From Myxococcota bacterium (GTDB lineage: Bacteria > Myxococcota_A > Bradymonadia > UBA7976 > UBA1532), in NCBI GenBank assembly GCA_963169045.1, contig CAUJDF010000058.1, positions 124,001 through 188,000 of the forward strand: a stretch of DNA of 64,000 bases, in the 5' to 3' direction. A program made the position numbers and the translations under genes. Position 1 is the stretch's first letter; every line of letters begins with the position of its first letter. Under the pieces are notes generated by a model. It worked only from the letters and a program-made list of their open reading frames with translations, was not told the DNA's origin and made no database searches. This document shows positions 18,002-26,808 of this stretch, in pieces.

Positions 18002-20188
18002 ATGATGGCACAGGTCGCGCGCGCGAGCGCGATCGTCCTCGGCGGCGCGGGCCTCTTGGCGGGGTGCGCGCCCCCGCCGGCGGCGGCGCCCGTCCGGGCG
18101 CCCACGGAGGCGGTCGCGCCGGCGCTCGACGAGGCCCTGCGGGCGACGTTGGCGGAGCGCGCCGCCGGCGCGACGGCGGTCGCGGTCGTGCGCCCCGAGC
18201 GGCTCGCCGAGGTCGTGGAGCGTCTCGCGCTGCCGCTCGAGGTGCCGCGCGGGCTGGACCCCGCCGCGCCGGTGATCGTCGCGCTCGGCGTCCTGCCGTC
18301 GCGCGGGCGGGCCGAGGGCCTGCGGGTGGGCGCCTGGACGGGCGGCGCGGCGTCCGGCCTGCGCCACGAGGCGTGGCTGCCGGCGATCGAGGCGCGGCGG
18401 CTGACACGCGACCTCGAGGCGCAGCTCGACGCGCTCGACTTCGCGCCGACGGGACGCGGACGCTGGGCGCATGCGTCCGGCTGGACGGTCTGGCTGCGGG
18501 GCGGCGAGGGCGAGCTCCGGCTGACGGCGTTCGAGCCGGATGCGGTCGTATTCGAGGCGGATGAAGAGACCGACCGCGATGAACCAGGACCCATGACGCC
18601 CGCGCTGCGGGCCGCGCTGGACCCGGGCGCGGCGGTCGCGATCTACACCCGCGCCGACGCCCTGGAGCGCCTGGGGCGCTGGCAGGCCTTCCGGGCCGCG
18701 ACCGTGGCGGCGGGGACGCTGACCGGCGACGCGCGCGCCGCCTTCCTCGGGCAGGCGGCCGGGCGCCTCGCAGCCACGCCGCGCCCGCGCGCGGAGATCG
18801 CGGACGTCGCCCTCCGGCTCGGCGGCGCAGCGCCCGCGCTCGACGTCGTGGCGACGCTCACCCCCTTCGGCGCCGAGCTGCTGGCGGCGGCGCACGCGGA
18901 GGCGGGGCGGCCGCTGGCGGTGGTGGGCCGCGCCCGGGCCACGCTCCGCGCCGGGCTGTCCGCCGGTCCGCTGCTGACGCGGACGACGCCGGCGCCCTTC
19001 GACCTGCCGGGGGTGCTCCGCCACCCCGGGGCGGCGCTGCGCGGCCTCCTCGGGGCGCAGGCGGTCCCGTCCGCAACGACCTGGGCGCTGCGCCCGCCCT
19101 CGGCGAGCGCGCCGGGGCTCGGATCGCGATCCACGTTCGCGTTCCAGCCGCGCCGGCCCTCGAACGACCCTGCGCCGCCCTTCGACGGCTTCGCGGAGGG
19201 CGGACCGCTGCCGGAGGGCGCGCTGGCGCTGTTCGAGGCGGTGCCCTCGCGGCTCGGGCTCGCCGGCGTTCCGGACGTGCGCGGCGTGCTGCGGCAGGAG
19301 GGCGGCGCGCTCGTGTGGCGCGTCGGCGCCGGGACCCTCGCGCCGCTCGGGCTCGTCGGGGCGCCCGTCGCCGTGCCGGAGCCCGGCCCAGAGGGCGCCG
19401 CCTGCCTCGATCGCCTGCGGCTCCGGATCGACGCGGCGCGGGCGCTCGACCTGCCCCGCCGCGCGGAGACCCTCCGCCGCCTCGTGGACGAGTCCGCGGT
19501 CGAGCTCGACTGCGTCGCCGCCGATCCCGCGCTCGCCGGGGCCGGCCTCCGCGCCGAGCTCGCCCTGATGGCCGCCGAGCACCTCGCGCTCGCCTGGCGT
19601 CCCGACGCCGCCCGCGACGCGCTGCGAACGGCGTGCGCCCACGACGGCGGCCGCGCCTGCCGCGGCGGGCCCGAGGCCACTGCCGCCGACGTCCCGACCG
19701 TGCCCGCCGTCTGCCCCACCGCGCCCCCTCCCGTCGAGCACCGCGTCCGCCTCGGGCCCGTGGGCCCCCTCCTCGAGGCTCCGCCCGCCGGCGGCGTCGT
19801 CGGCCTCGCCGCCGACCCCGGCGTGCCCTACGCGCGCCTTCGGGACGCCGTCGCCGACCTTCACCGCGCCGGGGCCACGGCGGTCTTCGCCCTGGTGCGC
19901 GACGCCGCCGACCGCCCGCACGTCGTCGGCCCGCTCCACCCCGCCGAGGCCCCCGGCGCTTCCGTGGCGCGCGTGGACGACGACCGCCTCTCGCTCCGGC
20001 TCGGCGGCCGCGCGCCGCTCGCCCGGGCGCCGCTGTGCGGCGGGCCGGGCTGCGTCGACGCCGCCGCCCTGCCGCTCGGCGCCATCCGCGGGCTCGTGGT
20101 GCAGGCGAACGCCGACGCGCCGTGGGGCGGGGTCGCGCAGGTGGCCGGCGCCGCATGTCGGGGCGTCGCCCTCGCGCCGCCCCGCTGA
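18002..20188 (+). CDS. Large lipoprotein of unknown function
   Basis: A 728-aa protein with a lipoprotein signal (Cys22 from the first of two adjacent ATGs, 18002; the second at 18005 is equally possible). No recognised enzyme motif. Residues 45-480 are Ala/Leu/Arg-rich and repeat phrases such as GAAVAIYTRADALERLG, resembling myxobacterial lipoproteins that monitor periplasmic components. The part near residues 595-640 (GVPYARLRDAVADLHRAG) is vaguely like the periplasmic domain of ExbD/TolR, but this is weak. It is divergent from the phosphohexomutase with a 22-bp gap and meets the next gene end to end at 20188/20189. Confidence 0.75.
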   Translation: MMAQVARASAIVLGGAGLLAGCAPPPAAAPVRAPTEAVAPALDEALRATLAERAAGATAVAVVRPERLAEVVERLALPLEVPRGLDPAAPVIVALGVLPSRGRAEGLRVGAWTGGAASGLRHEAWLPAIEARRLTRDLEAQLDALDFAPTGRGRWAHASGWTVWLRGGEGELRLTAFEPDAVVFEADEETDRDEPGPMTPALRAALDPGAAVAIYTRADALERLGRWQAFRAATVAAGTLTGDARAAFLGQAAGRLAATPRPRAEIADVALRLGGAAPALDVVATLTPFGAELLAAAHAEAGRPLAVVGRARATLRAGLSAGPLLTRTTPAPFDLPGVLRHPGAALRGLLGAQAVPSATTWALRPPSASAPGLGSRSTFAFQPRRPSNDPAPPFDGFAEGGPLPEGALALFEAVPSRLGLAGVPDVRGVLRQEGGALVWRVGAGTLAPLGLVGAPVAVPEPGPEGAACLDRLRLRIDAARALDLPRRAETLRRLVDESAVELDCVAADPALAGAGLRAELALMAAEHLALAWRPDAARDALRTACAHDGGRACRGGPEATAADVPTVPAVCPTAPPPVEHRVRLGPVGPLLEAPPAGGVVGLAADPGVPYARLRDAVADLHRAGATAVFALVRDAADRPHVVGPLHPAEAPGASVARVDDDRLSLRLGGRAPLARAPLCGGPGCVDAAALPLGAIRGLVVQANADAPWGGVAQVAGAACRGVALAPPR

Positions 20189-21202
20189 TCAGCCGGGGAA
20201 GAACCGTGCCACGAGCGCCTCGCACTCGGCGCGGTGCGCCTCCATGTCCTGGGCGAGGAAGAGCATGCCGCGGGCGCGCGCGATGTTGTGCGCGCGGCGG
20301 TCGGGGTAGCGGGCGGCGTCCCAGGCGAAGTAGTGGTCCTCGAGCACGTCGCGCAGGAAACGCGAGGCGAGCTCCAGCGTGATCATCGGCCCGGCCTGGG
20401 GCAGGAACGTCACCTCTTCGGGCGTGAGCGCCGGCCCCTCGGCCGCATACCCCCGCAGAATCGCTTCGAACCGCGCCAGGTGGAAGCGCTGGGACTCGTC
20501 CTCGCCGCCATCGCGGCACCAGGAGCGGATGGCGTCGCCCAGGTCCACGAGCACCGTGTGGCGGTTGCACGTGTCGAGATCGATCAGCCCGATGGCACGC
20601 CCGTCGCGGAAGAGGACGTTGCTGATCTTCGGATCGCCGTGCACCACCCGCACCGGCAGTCCCGTCGGCAGCAACATGCCGCCGAGCCGCTCGAGCACCG
20701 TCGCGATCTCGTCGGCGATCGCCGGGCGCCACGCGGCGTGGGCGGGATCGGCGGCGGCGGCGCGCAGGCGCTCGAGGTGGCCCGCGGTGTCGTGCAGGGG
20801 GTGCTGCGACCCGAAGACATGCCCGATGTCGGCCATCACGCGGTGGAAGCGCGCCAGCGCGCGCGCCCCCTCCTCGGCCTCCTCGACCGACGAGACGCGG
20901 TCGCGGGTCTCGCCCGGGACGAACGTCGACAGGCGCCACCAGCGGTCCTCGCTCTGCGCCACGGGATCGCCGCCGCGCGTGAGGACGAGGCGCGGCGCCG
21001 GCACGCCGCGCGTGGCGAGGTGCTCGGTCACCGCGCGGTAGTCGGCGACGATCTCGGGGGTGGCCAGCTTGTGGTGGAGGCGCTGCAGGACGTAGCGCCC
21101 GGCCTCGGTCTCGACGATCCACGTGCCGTGCATGAGGCCGGAACGCGCCGGCTCCGCGGTGCGCACCGCGCCGATGTCGTACTGCTGAAGGACCTGGTCC
21201 AC
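20189..21202 (-). CDS. Phosphotransferase of the APH fold, similar to N-acetylhexosamine 1-kinase
   Basis: A 337-aa kinase of the choline/aminoglycoside phosphotransferase fold. It has the catalytic HGDPKISNVLF (about residue 187) and metal-binding IDLDT (about 205), followed by DLGDAIRSW and the EDES...RFEAILRGY segment. The downstream pattern (MITLELASRFLRDVLEDHYF, then HNIARARGM) recalls NahK, which phosphorylates GlcNAc/GalNAc at C1. Antibiotic resistance is unlikely from the gene context. A nearby phosphohexomutase supports a sugar-salvage role. Substrate specificity is an inference. Confidence 0.85.
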   Translation of the reverse strand: MDQVLQQYDIGAVRTAEPARSGLMHGTWIVETEAGRYVLQRLHHKLATPEIVADYRAVTEHLATRGVPAPRLVLTRGGDPVAQSEDRWWRLSTFVPGETRDRVSSVEEAEEGARALARFHRVMADIGHVFGSQHPLHDTAGHLERLRAAAADPAHAAWRPAIADEIATVLERLGGMLLPTGLPVRVVHGDPKISNVLFRDGRAIGLIDLDTCNRHTVLVDLGDAIRSWCRDGGEDESQRFHLARFEAILRGYAAEGPALTPEEVTFLPQAGPMITLELASRFLRDVLEDHYFAWDAARYPDRRAHNIARARGMLFLAQDMEAHRAECEALVARFFPG

Positions 21203-21310
21203 GTGGCGCCATCCTCCCCTGACGGACGGGGCGAGTCTGCGCGACGCGGGGCGCCGCGGGCAAGTGGCCCGCCGGCGCGAGACGGTGGAGCGGGGCTTGG
21301 CAGCGGGGCT

Positions 21311-22216
21311 TCAGGGCGGGGGCGGCGCGAAGCGACGGTCATTCTCGGGGAACGGCGCCGGGCCCGCGTGCCACGGGTGCGGGCGCACCGGGATGCCGCG
21401 CGAGGCGAGGCCGCGCGCATCGTCGTAGTAGGCGGTGAGCACGCGATCGGGACGGTCGGCGCGGGCGCGGACGAACTGGACCTCGGTGACGGGGCTGAAC
21501 CGCGTCTCGCCGTACTGCGTGCCGATGTTGTTGCGCTCCTCGCGCGGCGCGTCCTCGTAGTAGTCGTACGCGCGGCCGCCCGAGGGGGCCTCGCCGGCGG
21601 CGGTGCCGGCGCCGCTGCGGGGGGGCGCCGCCGAGGGCTCCGGAGCCCGAGCCTTGGGCGCGCCCCGGGCATCGGCGACGTCCGAGTCGGCGCCGCCGCG
21701 GCGGCTCGCCTCGCGGTCGTCGGCCCGCGGGGTGGCGATCTTCGGCCGCTGCGCCACGGGCGGCCGCGAGCGCTCGCGGAAGATCGCCACACCGACGACG
21801 CCGACGTTCTGCGGCGTGCCGCGCCGGGCCGAGTAGCTGTCGCCGGGGCTCGTGAAGCGGAAGGCCGCCACGTCGCTGTAGTTCTGTCGGAAGCCCTCGA
21901 TCACCACCGAGCCCCAGGCCGGCACGATGTAGCCGCGCTGGCGGACGAAGTCGCCGTTGTCGCCGGTGAGGACGTCGCGCCCGTCGACGGTGACCACCGC
22001 CTCGACCCGCTGCCCGGTGGAGTTGCTGATGCGCAGGTTGTAGCGCTGGCCATACTCGCCCTGGACGTAGGTGACGCCGCCGTGCTGGTAGGTCGGCAGC
22101 GCGCCGCCGCCTTCGCCCTCGAGGCGCAGCGAGTAACCGCCGCCCGAAGCGGAGTGCGCCGCCGCGTGGCCCGCGGCCAGCAAACAGAACGACATCGCGA
22201 GAAGCCAGCGTCGCAT
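21311..22216 (-). CDS. Secreted protein of unknown function
   Basis: A 301-aa protein with a Sec signal peptide ending near AAGHAAAHS. The N-terminal 130 residues form a conserved-looking unit with ALPTYQHGGVTYVQGEYGQ, RVEAVVTVDGRDVL, QRGYIVPAWGSVVIEGFR and VAAFRFTSPGDSYSARRG; the pattern suggests a beta-sandwich. A Pro/Ala-rich linker and a C-terminal part with TEVQFVRARADRPDRVLTAYYD follow. I recognise the pattern from hypothetical proteins of myxobacteria and relatives but know no function. It stands alone between the kinase and radical SAM genes. Confidence 0.8.
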   Translation of the reverse strand: MRRWLLAMSFCLLAAGHAAAHSASGGGYSLRLEGEGGGALPTYQHGGVTYVQGEYGQRYNLRISNSTGQRVEAVVTVDGRDVLTGDNGDFVRQRGYIVPAWGSVVIEGFRQNYSDVAAFRFTSPGDSYSARRGTPQNVGVVGVAIFRERSRPPVAQRPKIATPRADDREASRRGGADSDVADARGAPKARAPEPSAAPPRSGAGTAAGEAPSGGRAYDYYEDAPREERNNIGTQYGETRFSPVTEVQFVRARADRPDRVLTAYYDDARGLASRGIPVRPHPWHAGPAPFPENDRRFAPPPP

Positions 22217-22277
22217 GGTCCGTCCTCCGGTTCTGATGTCCGATCGAACGCACGAGGCATGCCGCCGATCTAGGAGA

Positions 22278-23306
22278 TCAGGAAAAAAGCGACAGCTGTC
22301 CGTCGTCGGGCGGCGGTCGCCGGAACGGGCTCGGCGCCGGCAGCGGCGGGTGCTCGCCGTAACCGAGGCGACGTCGGGTCTGTTCGAACAGACCGCGCAC
22401 GATCTCCGCGTATTCGCCCTCGCCCCGCATGCGGCTGCCGAAGCGCGGGTCGTTGCGCGCGCCCGCGCGCGTCTCCTCGACGCGGCGCAGCACCCGCTCG
22501 GCGCGGTCCGGGAGCGCCGCGCGCAGGCGCTTCTCGAAGACGCCCGCCACCGGGCCGGGCAGGCGCAGGAGCACGGTGCCCGCCCACTGCGCCCCGGCCT
22601 CGCGCGCGCGCGCCAGGATCTCGGCCATCTGCCCGTCGCTCAGGCCGGGGATCACCGGCGCCACGTTCACGCCCACCGGAATGCCCGCCGCCGCGAGGCG
22701 CCGGATGGCCTCGATCCGCCGCGTCGGCGGGGGCACGTACGGCTCGAGGGCGCGCGCGTGGGCCGGGTCGATGAACGGCACGCTGATCGTGACCGCGACG
22801 TGCGCCTCGTCGCGCAACCGCGCGAGCACGTCGACGTCGCGCTCCACGAGCGGCGACTTGGTGATGATGCCGACGGGGTTGCGGAACGCGGCGCAGACCT
22901 CGAGGCAGCGCCGCGTCAGGCGGTAGGAGGCCTCGAGCGGCTGATAGCAGTCGGTGTTGCCGCTGACGCAGACGAGCTCGCCCTGCCAGTCGCGGCGGCG
23001 GAAGCGCGCCTCGAGCAAGGCCGGCGCTTCGGGCTTGACGACGATCTTGCGCTCGAAGTCCGTCCCGGCGCCGAAGCTCAGGAATTCGTGGGAGGGGCGG
23101 GCGTAGCAGTACGCGCAGCCGTGGAAACAGCCCCGGTACGGGTTGAGGCCGTACTTGAACGGGATGTCGGGGCTGTCGTTGACCGAGAGGATCTCGCGGG
23201 TGTGGTCGTGGAAGACCTCGAGGCGGGCCGGCGGCGGCTCGCCGAGCCAGTCGACGTCGGTGGTGGCCCACGGGTTCGGCGGGTTGTCGACGCGGGAGAG
23301 GCTCAT
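22278..23306 (-). CDS. Radical SAM protein, PA0069/SPL-related family
   Basis: A 342-aa cytoplasmic protein with the iron-sulfur motif Cys-x3-Cys-x2-Cys in NPYRGCFHGCAYCYARPSHE (about residues 55-75). It then has GNTDCYQPLE, ITKSPLVERD and FIDP, all typical of the PA0069/Rv2578c group related to spore photoproduct lyase. The reaction of this group is unknown; a role in DNA or RNA repair is often guessed. The start ATG gives the usual N-terminal length. No partner gene suggests the substrate. Confidence 0.9.
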   Translation of the reverse strand: MSLSRVDNPPNPWATTDVDWLGEPPPARLEVFHDHTREILSVNDSPDIPFKYGLNPYRGCFHGCAYCYARPSHEFLSFGAGTDFERKIVVKPEAPALLEARFRRRDWQGELVCVSGNTDCYQPLEASYRLTRRCLEVCAAFRNPVGIITKSPLVERDVDVLARLRDEAHVAVTISVPFIDPAHARALEPYVPPPTRRIEAIRRLAAAGIPVGVNVAPVIPGLSDGQMAEILARAREAGAQWAGTVLLRLPGPVAGVFEKRLRAALPDRAERVLRRVEETRAGARNDPRFGSRMRGEGEYAEIVRGLFEQTRRRLGYGEHPPLPAPSPFRRPPPDDGQLSLFS

Positions 23307-23342
23307 CCCTCGCCGTCTAACACTGAACGGATGTTGCGTCCA

Positions 23343-24647
23343 TCAGTGAATGCAGGCGCTGGGGCACGCGCGCGGCAGGTTCTTCTGCAACGCCTGGAAA
23401 TCGGGAAGGAATCCGGCGCCGAAGGGGCCGGGGAAGCTCGCCTCCCAGTCGTCGGCGCAGAGATCGGCGACGGCGAACTCGCGGCCGCGCCAGGTGCCGG
23501 CGATGCGGATGGGGCGGTTCTCGGGGATGCACCAGTTGCGGCGCATGGTGTGGAGCGCCGTCAGGTTCCAGAGCGTCTCGCGGAGGGCACGCTCCCGCGG
23601 CGGTCGCCCGGCGCCGATCGCCGCCTCGTCGATGCGGACGTAGGGGTCGACGAGCCGCAGCCCTTCGGGCACGAGCAGGCTGTTGTGGCACCCGGGATCG
23701 ACGCGCAGGTTGCTCAGCATGGCCGCCGTGTGCTGCACCTGCAGCCCGAGGTAGGGCGTGAGGCCGTGCGCCAGCCACGCAGCCCCGAGCAGCGACGCCG
23801 CCCGCCCGGCCGCCGCCGGACCGTACCACGGGCGCCGCGCCGCGGAGAGCCAGGCCACGGCGATCGCCCCGGCGGCGGCGAGCTTGAGCAGCGTGATCGG
23901 CGAGGCCAACGCGCCGTGGAGCGCCGTGTCGGCCGCGATCACCGCCGCCGCGCCCGCCGCGATCCCCCACCGCCGCCGGAAGCCCCGCCGCCAGCGCACG
24001 GCCTGCCGCGGTGTCACCGTCGCCACGTAGCCCGAAATCATCACCAGGCCGAAGGCCGGCTCGAACGTCACGGTGATCGGCAGATGGAACAGGAGACCAA
24101 GCGGCCACATCAATGCGTGACGGCGTAGGATCAACACCGCGATCGCGAGCTCCTGCACGACGACGAGCGCCGGCAGCGCGACCTCGCCGTCCATGGAGGG
24201 CAGCGCCGGGTAGTGAGCGACGAACTGCGCCCAGGCGTGCTGCGCGCAGCTCACCGCGGGGTCGAGGAAGTCGCGGTTGACCTTGTGCAGGGCGGCGAGC
24301 AGGTAGGTGCCGGCGGTGAGCAGCCGCACCGCGTCGAGCACGAAGCGCGGGCGCGCCGCCGCCAGGCCCGCCGTCGCCGCGGCGGCCACCCATGCGAGGT
24401 ACATCGACTGCGTCAGGACGTCGCGCAGCCCGAAGAGCGGCCAGAGCGTAGCGCCCAGGGCGAGCGCGAAGGCCGCCGCGCAAGGCCGCGCCATGATGGC
24501 GGCCGCGGCGACGACGTGCGCCACACGTGGGAGCGTCCAGTCCCGCTCGTCGAAGTCCGGCAGCAGCGCATGGACGAAGAGCGCGACCGCGTAGGCGCGC
24601 GCCCAGGCGTCAGTGCGCCGGTCGCGCCGCAGCCAGGCGCTCTCCAC
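23343..24647 (-). CDS. HTTM-like multi-pass membrane protein
   Basis: A 434-aa protein with about eight to ten hydrophobic segments in residues 15-320 and a soluble C-terminal part of about 115 residues. The segment TYLLAALHKVNRDFLDPAVS is the signature seen in HTTM proteins, the bacterial relatives of vitamin-K-dependent gamma-carboxylase. The C-terminal part has CHNSLLVPEG and MRRNWCIPENRPI. The GTG at 24647 is seven bases after the stop of a possible tiny hydrophobic ORF, which itself overlaps the end of a Cys-rich lipoprotein gene, so the three may be one operon. Activity cannot be assigned. Confidence 0.8.
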   Translation of the reverse strand: MESAWLRRDRRTDAWARAYAVALFVHALLPDFDERDWTLPRVAHVVAAAAIMARPCAAAFALALGATLWPLFGLRDVLTQSMYLAWVAAAATAGLAAARPRFVLDAVRLLTAGTYLLAALHKVNRDFLDPAVSCAQHAWAQFVAHYPALPSMDGEVALPALVVVQELAIAVLILRRHALMWPLGLLFHLPITVTFEPAFGLVMISGYVATVTPRQAVRWRRGFRRRWGIAAGAAAVIAADTALHGALASPITLLKLAAAGAIAVAWLSAARRPWYGPAAAGRAASLLGAAWLAHGLTPYLGLQVQHTAAMLSNLRVDPGCHNSLLVPEGLRLVDPYVRIDEAAIGAGRPPRERALRETLWNLTALHTMRRNWCIPENRPIRIAGTWRGREFAVADLCADDWEASFPGPFGAGFLPDFQALQKNLPRACPSACIH

Positions 24648-24653
24648 GAGCGC

Positions 24654-24758
24654 TCAGCGCAGGACGAGGATCGCCGGCACCGCGACGGGCGCCACCACCG
24701 GTCCGAGCGTCGGCAGCAGCGGCAGGAGCGACAACAGCCAGAAGGACGAGACGATCAC
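24654..24758 (-). CDS. Possible 34-codon hydrophobic peptide
   Basis: A GTG at 24758-24756 overlaps the stop of the Cys-rich lipoprotein gene as GTGA, and the frame closes at TGA 24654, seven bases before the next GTG start. The product is almost wholly hydrophobic ([18 protein letters not shown]... ending AILVLR), enough for one membrane span. The tight coupling on both sides argues for translation. The GC-rich composition makes chance open frames common, so it is only a candidate. Confidence 0.35.
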   Translation of the reverse strand: MIVSSFWLLSLLPLLPTLGPVVAPVAVPAILVLR

Positions 24759-26242
24759 TGACACTGCCCCGATCCGACGCAGGCGCGGCCGCCGCACCGA
24801 CTGGGATAGTGCGCCGCGCAGTTGCACCAGTTGCCGTTCGGGCAACAGAACTGCCAGCCGCACGCGTTGCAGTCGCGGAAGAGCCGGCCGTCGCCGTTGT
24901 TGCAGCCCTCCCACTGGCAGCTGCCGTTGCAGCTGCGCATGCCGCACTCGCCGCAGGCCCCGCTGCTGCCGGGCGCGCAGACGCCCTGGCCGTCGCAGCC
25001 GCCCCACCGGCAACTGTCGTTGCAGCGCTGCGTGCCGCAGTTGCCGCAGCCGCGCGACTCGCCGGGCCGGCACTCGCCGCCGCCCTCGCAGGGCCCCCAC
25101 CGGCAGTCGTCGCCGCATCGCCGCACACCGCAGTTGCCGCAGGCCTCCTCGGCGCCGGCGCGGCACTCGCCCTGGCCGCCGCACTCGCCGAAGTCGCCCC
25201 ACTGCCCGTCGCCGCCGCACGTCCGCGCCTCGTTGCCGCAGAAGCCGCAGGTGCGCTCCTCGCGGTCGCCCGGCGTGCACACGCCGCAGTCGCCCTTGCC
25301 GACGCAGGCCGTGCCCGCGTTGCAGGCCAGGGGCGCGCCCCAGGCGGTGCAGCCCCCCTCGCGCACGCACGTCTCGACGCTGGCGGCGTCCGCCGTGCAG
25401 CGCCGCGCCCCGAGCTCGCAGACGTCGACGCAGGACTCGACGCAGTCGCCTGCGGCGCAGGTGGTGCCCGCCTCGCACGCCTCGACGGCGCCCCAGACGA
25501 AGCAGCCCGCCGGCCCGCGGACGCACGCCTGACGGCCGCGCTCGAAGCAGCGCGTCTCGCCCTCGCCGCACTCGTCGGCGCAGGCCACCGCGCACCCCTG
25601 GCCCGGCCGACACACGGCGCCCTCGGCGCAGGCCTCCGGCTCGGCCCAGTCGAGGCAGCCCGTCTCGAGGCGGACGCAGCGCTGGACGTTGGTGCCGTCG
25701 AAGCAGGCGAGCTCGCCCTCGCGGCACTGGTCGGAGCAGGCGCCCTCGAAGACACAGCGGCCGCCCGAGCACTCCTCCCCGTCGGGACAGCCGTTCGAGT
25801 CGGCCCAGCCCGGGCATTGTCCGTCGGCGGTGCAGGTGGTGAAGGCGTAGGCACCGAGGCAGCGGCCGTCGCCGACGTTACAGCCGACCGCGCAGTCGTC
25901 GAGGCAGGCGCCGGACTGGCAGACGGTGCCGCCCTCGCACGGCACGGGCGGCCCCCAGACGCCGCATCCGTCCTCTTCGGCGGCGGTGCAGGTCTGTACG
26001 CCCTCGGGGGCGCAGCGGCTCACGCCGGGCAGGCACGCGTCGCCGCAGGCGCTCACGCAGGCCCCGGTCCGGCACTCCGAGCCCTCGGGGCAGGACTGGG
26101 GCAGCGTCCAACGGCCGTCGTCGGTGCAGCGCTGGGCGGCCCCCTCGACGCACCGCCGCTGCCCCGCGAGGCACTCGGTCTCGGTGTCGCCCTTGGCGCA
26201 GCCGATCACGAGCAGCAGAATCCAGGCCGGACGCACGCGCAT
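24755..26242 (-). CDS. Very Cys-rich lipoprotein with tandem modules
   Basis: From ATG 26242 the 495-aa product has a lipoprotein signal (Cys15) and then almost only Cys-rich modules. Residues about 20-320 hold repeats of roughly 45 aa of the form C..G..RC..........C..........C.....C..G.C; residues about 330-495 hold shorter repeats such as CGNCGxxRCxxxCRWGxC. About one residue in seven is Cys, with regular spacing that implies disulfide-bonded knots rather than zinc binding. No catalytic motif. An ATG at 26254 is an alternative start. It is followed by a tiny ORF and an HTTM-like membrane gene in the same direction, and is divergent from moaB. Confidence 0.85.
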   Translation of the reverse strand: MRVRPAWILLLVIGCAKGDTETECLAGQRRCVEGAAQRCTDDGRWTLPQSCPEGSECRTGACVSACGDACLPGVSRCAPEGVQTCTAAEEDGCGVWGPPVPCEGGTVCQSGACLDDCAVGCNVGDGRCLGAYAFTTCTADGQCPGWADSNGCPDGEECSGGRCVFEGACSDQCREGELACFDGTNVQRCVRLETGCLDWAEPEACAEGAVCRPGQGCAVACADECGEGETRCFERGRQACVRGPAGCFVWGAVEACEAGTTCAAGDCVESCVDVCELGARRCTADAASVETCVREGGCTAWGAPLACNAGTACVGKGDCGVCTPGDREERTCGFCGNEARTCGGDGQWGDFGECGGQGECRAGAEEACGNCGVRRCGDDCRWGPCEGGGECRPGESRGCGNCGTQRCNDSCRWGGCDGQGVCAPGSSGACGECGMRSCNGSCQWEGCNNGDGRLFRDCNACGWQFCCPNGNWCNCAAHYPSRCGGRACVGSGQCQ

Positions 26243-26274
26243 TTTCGCGAGCATACCGCAGGCAGGAGGTTACG

Positions 26275-26802
26275 TTGAGCGCCGATCGACCATTCGTCCC
26301 CGTCGGCTGCGCCGTGCTGACGGTCTCAGACACGCGCACGCTCGCGAGCGACACGAGCGGGCAGCTGGCCGCCGACCATCTCGTGGCGATGGGCCACGTG
26401 CTGCGCGATCGCCGCATCGTCGTCGACGAGGTGGAGGCGATCCGCGCCGTGGTCCGCGGCTGGATCGCCGATCCCGCCGTCGACGTCGTCGTCACCACCG
26501 GCGGCTCCGGGGTCACGGCGCGCGACGTCACCCCCGAGGCGCTCGCGCCGCTCGGCACGCGCCACATCCCGGGCTTCGGCGAGCTCTTCCGCTGGCTGAG
26601 CTACGCCGACATCGGCGCGTCGACGATCCAGTCGCGCGCCGATGCCTGGGTGTGCGAAGGCACGCTGGTGTTCGTGCTGCCGGGATCGACGGGGGCGGTG
26701 CGGCTGGCGATGGAGAAGATCCTGGTGGGCCAGCTCGACAGTCGCACGCGGCCGTGCAACTTCGTCGAGCTGTTGCCGCGCATCAGGGGCGAGGCGCGGT
26801 AG
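26275..26802 (+). CDS. moaB: Molybdenum cofactor biosynthesis protein B
   Basis: A 175-aa MogA/MoaB-type protein. The N-terminal [10 protein letters not shown], the [16 protein letters not shown] active-site loop and the later [17 protein letters not shown] are family hallmarks. MoaB-type enzymes adenylylate molybdopterin before metal insertion. The start is TTG at 26275, supported by AGGAGGT ending four bases upstream; no ATG or GTG is available before the conserved N-terminus. No other moa or moe gene is in the window. Confidence 0.93.
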   Translation: MSADRPFVPVGCAVLTVSDTRTLASDTSGQLAADHLVAMGHVLRDRRIVVDEVEAIRAVVRGWIADPAVDVVVTTGGSGVTARDVTPEALAPLGTRHIPGFGELFRWLSYADIGASTIQSRADAWVCEGTLVFVLPGSTGAVRLAMEKILVGQLDSRTRPCNFVELLPRIRGEAR

Positions 26803-26808
26803 AGGGGC

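Noticed and set aside
20189-21202. Aminoglycoside resistance gene
   Set aside because: The fold fits, but the C-terminal pattern and nearby phosphohexomutase point to a sugar 1-kinase; no mobile element.
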